64,000 nt of DNA from Deinobacterium chartae (GTDB lineage Bacteria; Deinococcota; Deinococci; Deinococcales; Deinococcaceae), in contig NZ_JACHHG010000013.1 of NCBI RefSeq assembly GCF_014202645.1, positions 1 to 64,000 on the forward strand, in the 5' to 3' direction. The notes under the pieces were generated by a model. The model had not been told where the DNA came from, made no database searches, and was given only the letters and a program-made list of their open reading frames with translations. Made by a program: the position numbers and the translations under genes. Below, piece by piece: positions 8,087 to 16,239 of this stretch. The stretch's first letter is position 1. Each line of letters begins with the position of its first letter.

Positions 8087-9460
8087 ATGGCCCTCTCTGT
8101 GCTGCACGTTGCGTCGGAAGTCTATCCCTACTCGAGGTCCGGAGGTCTCGCGGACGTCCTGGGTGCCCTGCCCGCCGAGCAGGCCCGGCTGGGTGCGGAA
8201 GTTGCGGTGATCTCACCGTGGTACGCCCCACTGGGCGGAGAGCGCAGCCCGCGCGAGGTCACGCGGGTCGCCGTACCGGGACTGACCGAGACCGCACGGG
8301 TTGGGGTGCTGCGCGAGGGTGGGGTCACCTACGTGTTCGTGGGCCTCGAGGCTTTTGCGCGCGAGCGGCTGTACGGCTACCCGGATGACGTGCGGCGCTT
8401 CTGTGACTTCGCGCGGGCGGTCCCGCTGGCCGCTGCCGCCCTGGGCCTGCGCCCGAGCGTGATCCACGCGCACGACTGGTCGTCGGGGCTGGTCCCGGCC
8501 ATCTTGCGCTACACCGACGTGCCGCCCTCGCAGCGCTCGGCAAAGCTGGTCTACACCATTCACAACCTGCAGTACCAGGGGCGCTGGAACGCCGCGGAGG
8601 TGCTCGCGTGGACCGGGCTGCCCGGCTGGCTGCTGAACCCGGAGGGCATCGAGTTCTACGGCGACGTGAACCTGATGAAGGCCGGGATCGTGTGCTCGGA
8701 CTTTGTCACGACCGTTTCTCCGCACTACGCCTGGGAGATCACCACGCCCGAATACGGCGAGGGCCTCGACGGCATCTTGCGGGTGGCGCAGGCGCGCGGG
8801 CGGCTGGGCGGCATCCTCAACGGTCTCGATCAGGAGCGCTGGGACCCGCGCAGCGACCCGTATGTCCCCCACTACGCGGACCTCGAGGGCAAGGGGGCAG
8901 CGCGCGCGCTGCTGCGGCGCGAGTTCGGCTTCGATGACCGCCCGATTGTGGGCATGGTGACCCGGCTGGCCGACCAGAAGGGCATCGATCTGGTGCTCGA
9001 CGCGCTGCCGACGCTGCTGCGCCATGTGAACGTGGTGATCTTGGGCGGCGGTGACACGTTTTACGAGGGTACCCTCACGGCCCTCAGCGAGGGCAGCCGG
9101 GTGCTGGGCTTCCGCAGCGGCCTCAACGAGGAGCTCGCACACCGCATCTACGCCGGTTCGGATGCCTTCTTGATGCCCAGCCGCTTCGAGCCCTGCGGCC
9201 TGAGCCAGATGATCGCCATGCGCTACGGAACGCTGCCCATCGTGCGCGATACCGGCGGGCTGCACGACACGGTCTCGCCGGACATCGGCTTCTTGTTCCT
9301 CGAGCAGCGTGCCGATGCGCTGCTCGAGGCGGCCCGCCGCGCCAAGGCGGCGGCAGAACACCCGGGCGAGTGGCAGCGCCGGGTGCAGGCCGCCATGGCG
9401 CTCGACTGGAGCTGGCGGGGCCCGGCCAGCGAGTACCTGGAGCTGTACGGTCGGCTGTAG
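8087..9460 (+). CDS. glgA: Glycogen synthase
   Basis: A 457-residue GT5 glycosyltransferase that extends alpha-1,4-glucan from ADP-glucose in the cytoplasm. Hallmarks are the N-terminal LHVASEVYPYSRSGGLADV, VYTIHNLQYQG, the catalytic-pocket SRFEPCGLSQMIAMRYGTLP and the second sugar-nucleotide motif TGGLHDTV. Residue 17 is Arg where the classical N-terminal KxGGL motif has Lys; this is conservative but worth noting. No other glycogen gene is adjacent. The ATG follows a TANNNT -10 box by 6 nt. The last codons lie within a perfect palindrome shared with the convergent hydrolase gene. Confidence 0.95.
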   Translation: MALSVLHVASEVYPYSRSGGLADVLGALPAEQARLGAEVAVISPWYAPLGGERSPREVTRVAVPGLTETARVGVLREGGVTYVFVGLEAFARERLYGYPDDVRRFCDFARAVPLAAAALGLRPSVIHAHDWSSGLVPAILRYTDVPPSQRSAKLVYTIHNLQYQGRWNAAEVLAWTGLPGWLLNPEGIEFYGDVNLMKAGIVCSDFVTTVSPHYAWEITTPEYGEGLDGILRVAQARGRLGGILNGLDQERWDPRSDPYVPHYADLEGKGAARALLRREFGFDDRPIVGMVTRLADQKGIDLVLDALPTLLRHVNVVILGGGDTFYEGTLTALSEGSRVLGFRSGLNEELAHRIYAGSDAFLMPSRFEPCGLSQMIAMRYGTLPIVRDTGGLHDTVSPDIGFLFLEQRADALLEAARRAKAAAEHPGEWQRRVQAAMALDWSWRGPASEYLELYGRL

Positions 9461-9476
9461 CGCTACAGCCGACCGT
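9447..9476. terminator. Bidirectional terminator containing both stop codons
   Basis: A perfect 30-nt palindrome, half-site ACGGTCGGCTGTAGC. The TAG of glgA (9458-9460) and the TAG of the opposite hydrolase gene (9465-9463) both lie inside it, so both proteins end in Gly-Arg-Leu from mirrored DNA. Confidence 0.8.
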
Positions 9477-10191
9477 GCGCCTCGAGGAAGCCGATCACCG
9501 CCGCGTTAAAGGCGTCAGGAGCCTCGAGGCTGGCGAGGTGCCCTGCGCCGGGAATCTCGCGGTACTCGGCGCCGGGGACGCGCGCGGCCAGCGAGCGCAG
9601 TGCCTCCGGGGGGGTGAGGGTGTCGTGCGATCCGGCCAGGGCCAAAACGGGCACGCGCAGTTCGGGCAGCAGATCGCGCGAGTCGGGGCGCTTAGCCATG
9701 GCGCGCAGCGCGGCGGCCACGCCCTGGGGGCTTGCCTGCGCGATCAGGTCGCGCACCTGCTGCTGCAATGCCTCGGGGGCTTGCTGCGAGAGCAGTCCGG
9801 GGAGGGCCGCTTGCGGCAGCCAGTCCAGGCCCTCCTCGAGGGCCCGTTTCGCCTGCTGTTCTCGGCGTTCGCGCAGTTCGGGCGGATCGGCCTCGGCGCG
9901 GGTGTCGGCAAAGACCAGTGCGCCGAAGCGCTCTGGGTCTTGCCGCAGCAGTTCGAACAGCAGGTAGCCGCCCATCGAGAGCCCTATGGCGCTGATGTCG
10001 CGCGCTCCCCGCGCCTCGAGTTCGGCCAGCAGGTCGCGTGCCAGGTCGGGCAGGCCCCGCAGGGCGCCGGGGGTGCCGCCGAAGCCGGGGTAGTCGGGCG
10101 CCCAGGTCTGGGCACCCCGGGCGCGCAGTTCGGCCTCGAGGGCAGCCCACATGCGGCCGGAAAGCGGATAGGCGTGCAACAGCAAGATCAT
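9463..10191 (-). CDS. Alpha/beta-hydrolase
   Basis: A 242-residue alpha/beta-hydrolase. It shows the oxyanion region LLLHAYPLSGRMW near the N-terminus, the nucleophile elbow GLSMGG in the first third, a probable acid Asp in AGSHDTLTPPEA, and the catalytic His in GAGHLASLEAP. This layout is common to esterases, lactonases and C-C hydrolases such as the MenH/3-oxoadipate lactonase group. The substrate cannot be assigned. It has an AGGAGG Shine-Dalgarno 7 nt before ATG 10191 and stands alone, convergent with glgA with a 2-nt gap. Confidence 0.88.
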   Translation of the reverse strand: MILLLHAYPLSGRMWAALEAELRARGAQTWAPDYPGFGGTPGALRGLPDLARDLLAELEARGARDISAIGLSMGGYLLFELLRQDPERFGALVFADTRAEADPPELRERREQQAKRALEEGLDWLPQAALPGLLSQQAPEALQQQVRDLIAQASPQGVAAALRAMAKRPDSRDLLPELRVPVLALAGSHDTLTPPEALRSLAARVPGAEYREIPGAGHLASLEAPDAFNAAVIGFLEAHGRL

Positions 10192-10267
10192 GGGAAACCT
10201 CCTGAGGATCTGCCTTGATGCGGGCAGCGCTGCACTTACCGTAACGCCCCGGCGTCACAGCACAAAG

Positions 10268-10301
10268 CGGCAGGAGGGAGAGCATGCTCTCCCTCCTGCC
10301 G
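10268..10301. terminator. Terminator between the 82-aa gene and the hydrolase gene
   Basis: A perfect 34-nt palindrome with half-site CGGCAGGAGGGAGAGCA, just downstream of the minus-strand gene ending at 10311. No T tract. Confidence 0.7.
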
Positions 10302-10310
10302 TGGAATTGC

Positions 10311-10559
10311 TCAGGCCTGCCCGGGTGGGGCGACCCGGCGGGTCTGAGGATCGTAGCCGTAAGCGACCACTCCGGTCGCGCGGCTGCGTACTTTTTCGGC
10401 AAAGCTGGGCTCGAGGATCACACTGTAAGCACAATCGCGACAGTTCACGGATCGAATCCAATTTCGCTCGGCAGCTTCCCGCCAAGCTTTTTCAAGCTCC
10501 TCGTCGCGCAATAACACCTGTTCGGTCAACTCACGCGCTTTGTAAGCTAGATAAATCAC
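10311..10559 (-). CDS. Small conserved-looking protein with CxxC, 82 aa
   Basis: Unrecognised family. Translation from GTG 10559 gives a small soluble protein with an amphipathic helix (residues ~8-35, ELTEQVLLRDEELEKAWREA) followed by NCRDCAYSV, a single CxxC, then a short beta-rich end. The start was set at GTG 10559 because AAAGGAG lies 7 nt upstream; a longer frame extends upstream without a ribosome site. One CxxC is too little for a zinc ribbon alone, so metal binding would need dimerisation. The gene is divergent from the 43-codon ORF and trmJ; a TATACT box near 10596-10601 may be its promoter. Confidence 0.7.
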   Translation of the reverse strand: MIYLAYKARELTEQVLLRDEELEKAWREAAERNWIRSVNCRDCAYSVILEPSFAEKVRSRATGVVAYGYDPQTRRVAPPGQA

Positions 10560-10614
10560 AATCTTTCTCCTTTCTCCGGTTTTGTCGGAGCTTTTTGAGT
10601 ATACGCAGCCGCGA

Positions 10615-10620
10615 TACACT
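10615..10620 (+). promoter_or_regulatory. -10 box of the small ORF / trmJ unit
   Basis: TACACT, then 6 nt, then ATG 10627: the leaderless layout seen at many genes here. Confidence 0.5.
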
Positions 10621-10626
10621 GGAGCG

Positions 10627-10758
10627 ATGAGCGGTATTTCCTGTTCCTTTAATCTGACCGTTTCTGCCCCATACCGACCGAGGGCTTTTGTCGGCTGGGA
10701 CGCGCAGAAGCGTTACCCCAAATTCAACGGATTTACCTTGCTGGAAAGGCTGCAGTGA
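10627..10758 (+). CDS. Short ORF of 43 codons upstream of trmJ
   Basis: The ORF begins at ATG 10627, 6 nt after a TACACT box, and reads MSGISCSFNLTVSAPYRP to the stop TGA at 10756-10758. That stop overlaps the GTG start of trmJ (10755) in the arrangement GTGA, so the two would be translationally coupled. No known family is visible. It could be a genuine small protein or a leader ORF that delivers ribosomes to trmJ. Support is the promoter spacing and the exact overlap; the length alone would be weak evidence. Confidence 0.45.
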   Translation: MSGISCSFNLTVSAPYRPRAFVGWDAQKRYPKFNGFTLLERLQ

Positions 10759-11471
10759 GCGTGACTTCTACACTAAGTATCGTGCTGGTTTCCCCCAAGG
10801 AACCGGGCAACATCGGTGCCTCGGCGCGGGCCATGCTGAACATGGGCGTCTCCGACCTGCGCCTTGTCGCTCCCCGCTGCGACCCGCACGACGACATGGC
10901 CATGCGCATGGCCGTGCACGCCCGCGAGGTGGTGCGCGGAGCGCGCGTCTATGAAAGCCTCGAGGCCGCCCTGGCCGACCGCGACTATGCGATCGGCACC
11001 ACGGCGCGCGAGCGGGCGGACCTCGAGCCTCCCCGCTACCCGCGCGAACTGCGCCCTCGGGTACGCTCGGCGCACGCCCCCGCCGTGGTGTTCGGTCCCG
11101 AGGAGTCCGGGCTCTCCAACGACGACCTGATGCGCTGCCAGGCCACCTTGCGCATTCCCACCGGGCCGTACGCCTCGCTCAACCTCGCTCAGGCGGTGCT
11201 GCTGACCACCTATGAACTCACCCAGGCCGACCGCGAGGTCGAGGCGGGCACGGTCCCCAACCGCGCCTCGAGAGAGGAGCTCGAGGGCTTTTACACCCAC
11301 CTCGAGACCTTCATGCGCGAGGTGGGCTACACCGACGAGGCCCGCACCCCGCACATGCTGCGGCTGTACCGCAAGATCTTTGACCGCGCCGACCTCAGCT
11401 CCGACGAGGTGCGCATGCTGCGCGGGCTGTGGGCGCAGGGCCTGTGGGCCGCACGCCGCACGCAATCTTGA
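10755..11471 (+). CDS. trmJ: tRNA (cytidine/uridine-2'-O-)methyltransferase, TrmJ-like SpoU protein
   Basis: A 238-residue SPOUT-fold RNA 2'-O-methyltransferase. The three SpoU motifs are present: motif 1 PKEPGNIGASARAMLNMG, motif 2 VVFGPEESGLSND and motif 3 IPTGPYASLNLAQAV. The C-terminal helical extension fits the TrmJ group, which methylates position 32 of tRNAs using SAM. GTG 10755 was chosen because it overlaps the upstream short ORF; an in-frame GTG at 10782 lies 7 nt after another TACACT box and would give a form lacking most of the first beta strand. The histidine kinase gene follows after a 1-nt gap. Confidence 0.85.
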   Translation: MSVTSTLSIVLVSPKEPGNIGASARAMLNMGVSDLRLVAPRCDPHDDMAMRMAVHAREVVRGARVYESLEAALADRDYAIGTTARERADLEPPRYPRELRPRVRSAHAPAVVFGPEESGLSNDDLMRCQATLRIPTGPYASLNLAQAVLLTTYELTQADREVEAGTVPNRASREELEGFYTHLETFMREVGYTDEARTPHMLRLYRKIFDRADLSSDEVRMLRGLWAQGLWAARRTQS

Positions 11472-11472
11472 C

Positions 11473-13242
11473 ATGTCACCGCTCTCACGCCTGATGGCCC
11501 GCCTGGACCTGCTGCATCCGGCTTCCGAGCCCGAAGGCCTGCGTCGGCGCATCCGCACCGCCCGCAACTACCTGCCTCTGATCATCATCTCGGTGGTGCT
11601 GTTCTACGAGCTGGTGTTCGTGCGGCTGGGCGGCCCCACCTTCGAGCTGTGGGCGAGGCTGCTGTTTTACGGAGGGGTCGGTCCGCTGGTCACCTTCTTC
11701 ACGGTGGAGTGGATCGCCGAGGGGGTACGGGTGCGCGAACGCGCCGAACTCGAACTGGTCTCGCTCTCCGAGGAGCTGCGCCGCTCGCTGCGCCGCCTGG
11801 ACACCGTGCAGCAGCTGATTCGCCAGCTCGCCGAAGCCCGCGACCTCGAGGAGGTGTTGGACGCCGCCGTGGTGGGCGTGGTGCGTGCCACCGGAGCCCA
11901 GAGCGGCGTCTTGCGGCTGCTGGGCGGCATCGAGCGCGCCTGCGACGCCTCGGGCACCTTGATCCCCCATGACCCGGCCAGCCCTCAGGAAGCCCAGGCC
12001 GAATCGTGGGAGGTCTCGCTGCCGCTGAACGTTCCCGAAGCCCGACTGGGCAGCCTGTCGCTGCGCTTCGACAGCGTTCCAGGCCTGGAAACCCGCTCGC
12101 TGCTCGACGCGCTCGCCTCCGAGATCGCGACCGCCATCCGCAGCGCGCAGCAGCGCAGCCGCGACCTGCTCTCGCTGTACGAGGTGGATCGCTCGATCCG
12201 CGCCGAACGCAACATGGACCGCCTGCTCGAGCGCATCTTGGATCAGATGGCCGAACGCGCCGGAGCCCAGGCGAGTGCCGCTTACCTGGTCGACGAGGAC
12301 GACGTGCTGCGCCTCGAGTTCGCCCGCGACTTCGGAGGGCAGGTGTGGCACGGCGGGCCGGTCTCGGCCTTCGCCAAGCGCGTGGCCGCCGAACGCCGCC
12401 CGCTGCGCATCAACGGCCCCGACGAAAGCAGCGTCCTGAGCGGCAGCGGCACCGCCGTGGGCCTGCCGATGCTGCAAGGAGACCGCCTCGAGGGCGTCCT
12501 GATCCTGGCACACCGCGACACCCAGGCCCTCTCGGACGCGCGGCTGCCGCTGCTGGGCCTGCTCGCCAACCAGGCGACCCTGGCGGTCCGCAACGCCCGC
12601 GCCTACCTGTACAGCGAAGAGCTCGCCATCGGCGAGGAACGCAACCGCATCGCCCGCGAGATTCACGACGGCGTGGCGCAGTCGCTGGCCTTCTCGGCCA
12701 TCAAGCTCGAACTGGTCGAGCGCCTGATCTCCAAAGACCCCGAGCGGGCCAGCGCGGAAATCCAGCAGATCCGCCAGATCCTGCGCGAGCAGATCAAGGA
12801 GGTGCGGCGTTCGATCTTCGCGCTGCGCCCGATCGACCTCGAGCGCTACGGACTGGTCGAGACCGTGCGCAAGTACGTGCAGGACTTCGGCGAGCAAAAC
12901 GGCCTGAAGGCCCACCTCGAGATCGAAGGCGAGGTCCACCTGCCCCCCTCGGACGAGGCCGGGTTGTTCCGCATCCTGCAAGAAAGCCTGAACAACGTCG
13001 CCAAGCACGCCCGGGCCAGCAACGTATGGGTGCGCCTCGAGGGCGGCGAGTACGCCACGCTGACCGTGCGCGACGACGGGGTGGGCTTTGACCCGCAGGC
13101 GGTGAGCGGCCGGGTCTCCTCAGCGGGCGGGCTGGGACTCGGGCAGATGCGCGAGCGCATGGAGTCGCACGGCGGGCGCTACCGCGTCGAGAGTGCCCCC
13201 GGTCAGGGCACGCTGGTCACCGCTCAGTTGCCCCAGAGCTGA
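11473..13242 (+). CDS. Membrane sensor histidine kinase, NarL/DegS family with GAF domains
   Basis: A 589-residue kinase. Two membrane segments lie at about 32-52 and 60-85, a coiled coil at about 90-115, then two GAF-like sensory domains (about 120-230 and 240-375). The HisKA_3 dimerisation box has the phospho-acceptor His398 in REIHDGVAQS. An HATPase_c domain follows with N box (LQESLNNVAKHA) and G boxes (DDGVGFD, GGLGLGQMRERM). It phosphorylates a NarL-type response regulator, but none is encoded nearby, so the partner is elsewhere. The ATG begins 1 nt after the trmJ stop, so it is co-transcribed with a tRNA modification enzyme, which is an odd pairing. Confidence 0.92.
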   Translation: MSPLSRLMARLDLLHPASEPEGLRRRIRTARNYLPLIIISVVLFYELVFVRLGGPTFELWARLLFYGGVGPLVTFFTVEWIAEGVRVRERAELELVSLSEELRRSLRRLDTVQQLIRQLAEARDLEEVLDAAVVGVVRATGAQSGVLRLLGGIERACDASGTLIPHDPASPQEAQAESWEVSLPLNVPEARLGSLSLRFDSVPGLETRSLLDALASEIATAIRSAQQRSRDLLSLYEVDRSIRAERNMDRLLERILDQMAERAGAQASAAYLVDEDDVLRLEFARDFGGQVWHGGPVSAFAKRVAAERRPLRINGPDESSVLSGSGTAVGLPMLQGDRLEGVLILAHRDTQALSDARLPLLGLLANQATLAVRNARAYLYSEELAIGEERNRIAREIHDGVAQSLAFSAIKLELVERLISKDPERASAEIQQIRQILREQIKEVRRSIFALRPIDLERYGLVETVRKYVQDFGEQNGLKAHLEIEGEVHLPPSDEAGLFRILQESLNNVAKHARASNVWVRLEGGEYATLTVRDDGVGFDPQAVSGRVSSAGGLGLGQMRERMESHGGRYRVESAPGQGTLVTAQLPQS

Positions 13243-13276
13243 ACGGCGGACGGTGCGGAGTTAACCCGCGAACCGG

Positions 13277-13915
13277 TTACGGGAGCACCCGCCCTGACAT
13301 CCAGAACAGCCCCTCGATCACGTCACCCTCGAGGGGCTCGCGCTTCAGTTGTCGCAGCGAGGCGACCGCATCGATCGCTCCGCCCGGCAGGCTCAGGCTC
13401 AGGTGCCAAAACGGGCGCTGGGTCTCGGGGTTGATCGCGCGACGAACGCTGCGCAGCGGGGCACGCAGCAGCACCTCGGGGGCCGGGAAGGCGCTTCGCT
13501 CGGGGTCGTGCAGCGGCAACGCATACGGGTGGCCGCGGGAATCCAGACGGGCGCGGCGCGTGAACGCACACAGACCGGCGTCTGCGCTGCGCGGCAACGG
13601 TCCGCCCACCCCGCCCAGCAGGGCAAAGGGCAGCATCCAGGGCGTCTGCGGCAGGCGGGCACGCAGCACCCGGCTCGAGCCGTAGTGCCCCAGGGCCTCG
13701 AGGTGCAGCGCGAGACGCGCCTCACCGTGGTAGTGCGGGCTCAGTTCCTGGGTGCGTCCTTGCTCGTCCAGGCGAGCCCACAGCTCTACCCCGCCGCCCA
13801 CCTCTGCGCGGCGGTAACCCTCGTGCACCTGCCCCAGGCGGGCCTGCCGCTCGCAGCGTTCCAGATCGGTCACGCGCCGCAGCTCGAAGCCCAGCGCCGA
13901 AAAACTTCCGGTCAT
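13277..13915 (-). CDS. Hypothetical protein, 212 aa
   Basis: No family recognised. It is a soluble protein with regular strand-rich sequence, no signal peptide or membrane segment, and an internal segment rich in Arg and Pro. ATG 13915 is set by GAGGTGA a few nt upstream; the frame stays open further upstream but without a ribosome site and over an intergenic region. It is convergent with the kinase and divergent from the M42 peptidase gene. Codon use and composition match neighbours, so it looks native. Confidence 0.7.
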   Translation of the reverse strand: MTGSFSALGFELRRVTDLERCERQARLGQVHEGYRRAEVGGGVELWARLDEQGRTQELSPHYHGEARLALHLEALGHYGSSRVLRARLPQTPWMLPFALLGGVGGPLPRSADAGLCAFTRRARLDSRGHPYALPLHDPERSAFPAPEVLLRAPLRSVRRAINPETQRPFWHLSLSLPGGAIDAVASLRQLKREPLEGDVIEGLFWMSGRVLP

Positions 13916-14036
13916 GCGGTCACCTCGAGGCCGAGTGTAGGCCCTGGGGGCTGAACACAGCCTGAAAACGTGCGATGTCGGGTCGGCAGCGGGCGGGATA
14001 GGCCAGACGGACGGGCCACCCGCCGAACAAAGAGGG

Positions 14037-14042
14037 TACAGT
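14037..14042 (+). promoter_or_regulatory. -10 box of the M42 peptidase gene (leaderless layout)
   Basis: TACAGT, 7 nt, then GTG 14050. Confidence 0.5.
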
Positions 14043-14049
14043 AAAACCC

Positions 14050-15087
14050 GTGAGCCTGAACTTTCTGAAATCCCTGCTGGAGGCCGCCGCACCCAGCGGC
14101 TTTGAATCCCGCGCCGCCGCGGTGTGGGCCCAGGAAGCCCAGACCTTTGCCGAACGCGTCTACCGCGACCACTACGGCAACGTGTACGCCGAAGTCGGCC
14201 CCGAAGACGCCCCGGCGGTGATGCTCTCGGGTCACCTGGACGAGATCGGCCTGATGGTCACGCACGTGGACGACAAGGGCCTGATCTACGTGGGTGCCAT
14301 CGGCGGCTGGGACCCGCAGGTGCTGGTCGCCCAGCGCGTGCGCCTGCTGGCCGAGGACGGCGACTTGGTGGGCGTGGTCGGCAAGAAGCCGATTCACCTG
14401 ATGAGCGCCTCGGACCGCGATAAGGTCTCGCAGATCGACGACCTGTGGATCGACGTGGGCCTCGAGGCCGCCGAGGTCAAGCGCCGCGTGCGGGTCGGCA
14501 CGGTGGGCGTGATCGAGCAGCCGGTGCTGGTGGTCGGCGAGCGGGTGATGAGCCCCAGCATCGACAACCGCATCGGAGCCTACGTGGTCCTCGAGGCGCT
14601 GCGCAAGGCGGCGGGCTCGGGCCGCCGCGTCGTGGCGGTTGCTTCCTCGCAGGAGGAGATCGGCGCTTACGGCGCACGGGTCGCGGCCAACCGCCTCGAC
14701 CCGGTGGTGGCCATCGCGGTGGACGTGACCTTCGAGACCACCCAGCCCGGAGTGGACGTCAAACGGGTGGGCGAGGCCCCCTTCGGCTCGGGCGCGAACC
14801 TGGCGGTGTCGCCGCTGCTGAGCCCCAAGGTGCTGCGCGACCTGATCGCCACCGCCGAGCGCGAGAACATTCCCTACACCCTGGGAGCGAACCCGCGCCG
14901 CACCTCCACCGACGCGGACGAGATCGTGCTGGCCAAGACCGGCGTGCCCGGCGCGGTGGTCTCGATTCCCAACCGCTACATGCATTCGCCCAGCGAGATG
15001 ATCGACATGCGCGACGTTCGTGCCTGCATCGACCTGATCGCGGCTTACGCCGGCAGCCTCGAGGCAAGCCCCGACTTCACCCGCTGA
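14050..15087 (+). CDS. M42-family aminopeptidase (FrvX/CelM/TET type)
   Basis: A 345-residue cytosolic metallo-aminopeptidase. Expected two-metal-site motifs appear in order: SGHLDEIGL (His ligand and activating Asp), PSIDNRIGAY (bridging Asp), SSQEEIGAYGAR (general base Glu and ligand Glu), VDVTFET (Asp ligand) and NRYMHSPSEM (last His). M42 enzymes build large dodecamers that trim peptides from the N-terminus. The gene uses a GTG start 7 nt after a TANNNT box with no Shine-Dalgarno. It is monocistronic and ends in a strong hairpin. Confidence 0.92.
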   Translation: MSLNFLKSLLEAAAPSGFESRAAAVWAQEAQTFAERVYRDHYGNVYAEVGPEDAPAVMLSGHLDEIGLMVTHVDDKGLIYVGAIGGWDPQVLVAQRVRLLAEDGDLVGVVGKKPIHLMSASDRDKVSQIDDLWIDVGLEAAEVKRRVRVGTVGVIEQPVLVVGERVMSPSIDNRIGAYVVLEALRKAAGSGRRVVAVASSQEEIGAYGARVAANRLDPVVAIAVDVTFETTQPGVDVKRVGEAPFGSGANLAVSPLLSPKVLRDLIATAERENIPYTLGANPRRTSTDADEIVLAKTGVPGAVVSIPNRYMHSPSEMIDMRDVRACIDLIAAYAGSLEASPDFTR

Positions 15088-15098
15088 GCGGCAGCCTT

Positions 15099-15131
15099 CA
15101 GGCCCCCGCAGCAGCGTGCTGCGGGGGCCTG
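15099..15131. terminator. Terminator between the M42 gene and dusA
   Basis: Stem CAGGCCCCCGCAGCA / TGCTGCGGGGGCCTG with a 3-nt loop, between convergent genes. Confidence 0.8.
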
Positions 15132-15138
15132 CCCGTTT

Positions 15139-16164
15139 TCAGTGCGCGGCGGCCGTCTGTGCATCCACCTCGGGGCGCGCGTCGAGCACCGCGTCGGGGA
15201 CGCGGCTCATGGCCTCGCGCAGCACCGCCATGCCCGCTCCGGGCCGGTGCGCGTTCTCGGAGAGGTGCCGTTTCCAGCCGCGCGCCCCGGGCTGCCCCTG
15301 GAACAGGCCCAGCATGTGCCGGGTGATGCGGCTCAGGTACACGTCCTGCGCCAGCATGCGCTCCACGTAAGGGAACATCCTCTCGAGGACCTCGCGGCGG
15401 GTGGGAGCAGGGGTGTTTTCACCGAAGATCCGTCGGTCGGCCAGCGCCAGCACGTAGGGGTTCTGGTAGGCCTCGCGGCCGATCATCACGCCGTCGGCCC
15501 AGGCGAGGTGCGCCCGGGCTGCCTCGAGGCTTTTCACGCCGCCGTTGAGCACGATGGTCAGCCCCGGAAAGTCCTGCTTGAGGCGCTGCACGGTCTCGTA
15601 CGAGAGCGGCGGGATCTCGCGGTTCTCCTTGGGGCTGAGGCCTTGCAGCCAGGCCTTGCGGGCGTGCACGATAAAAGTCTCGCAGCCTGCGGCGGCCACG
15701 GTGCTCACGAAGCGGCTGAGGTGCTCGTACGAGTCGAGGTCGTCGATGCCGATACGGTGCTTGACCGTCACCGGCAGATCCACCGCCGCGCGCATCGCCT
15801 CCACGCCGCGCGCAACCGTTTCGGGCTCGGCCATCAGGCAGGCTCCGAAGCGGCCCGACTGCACCCGGTCCGAAGGACAGCCGCAGTTCAAGTTGATCTC
15901 GGCGTAGCCCCAATCCGCCCCGATACGCGCCGACTCGGCCAGCTCGCGCGGGTCGTTGCCGCCGAGCTGCAGCGCCAGAGGTTGTTCCTCGGGCGAAAAG
16001 TCGAGCAGCTGATGCTTCTTGCCGTGCAAGATCGCACCGGTGGTGACCATCTCGGTGTACAGCAGGGTGCGGCGCGTGATCTGGCGCAAAAAAAAGCGGT
16101 CGTGGCGGTCGGTCCAGTCCATCATCGGCGCGACCGAAAGGGTATGGGGCGGGCGGGGCGACAT
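15139..16164 (-). CDS. dusA: tRNA-dihydrouridine synthase A
   Basis: A 341-residue FMN-dependent enzyme that reduces uridine to dihydrouridine in the tRNA D loop (U20/U20a for DusA). Visible features are the N-terminal VAPMMDWTDRHDR, the active-site Cys in NLNCGCPSDRVQSGRFGACL, and the FMN phosphate-binding region VLNGGVKSLEAARA with GVMIGREAYQNPY. The start is ATG 16164, 7 nt after a minus-strand TACACT; a longer frame upstream would overlap the divergent kinase gene. Length and motifs match DusA rather than DusB or DusC. Confidence 0.9.
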   Translation of the reverse strand: MSPRPPHTLSVAPMMDWTDRHDRFFLRQITRRTLLYTEMVTTGAILHGKKHQLLDFSPEEQPLALQLGGNDPRELAESARIGADWGYAEINLNCGCPSDRVQSGRFGACLMAEPETVARGVEAMRAAVDLPVTVKHRIGIDDLDSYEHLSRFVSTVAAAGCETFIVHARKAWLQGLSPKENREIPPLSYETVQRLKQDFPGLTIVLNGGVKSLEAARAHLAWADGVMIGREAYQNPYVLALADRRIFGENTPAPTRREVLERMFPYVERMLAQDVYLSRITRHMLGLFQGQPGARGWKRHLSENAHRPGAGMAVLREAMSRVPDAVLDARPEVDAQTAAAH

Positions 16165-16171
16165 TCCTGGC

Positions 16172-16177
16172 AGTGTA
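16172..16177 (-). promoter_or_regulatory. -10 box of dusA (leaderless layout)
   Basis: TACACT on the minus strand, 7 nt before ATG 16164. Confidence 0.5.
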
Positions 16178-16227
16178 ACCAAGCCCGGCAGCGCGGACCA
16201 TGACCGGGCTCTCCAAGTGTCCTTTGC

Positions 16228-16233
16228 TACACT
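16228..16233 (+). promoter_or_regulatory. -10 box of the P-loop kinase gene (leaderless layout)
   Basis: TACACT, 6 nt, then ATG 16240. It mirrors the dusA promoter across a short divergent gap. Confidence 0.5.
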
Positions 16234-16239
16234 GCCCCC

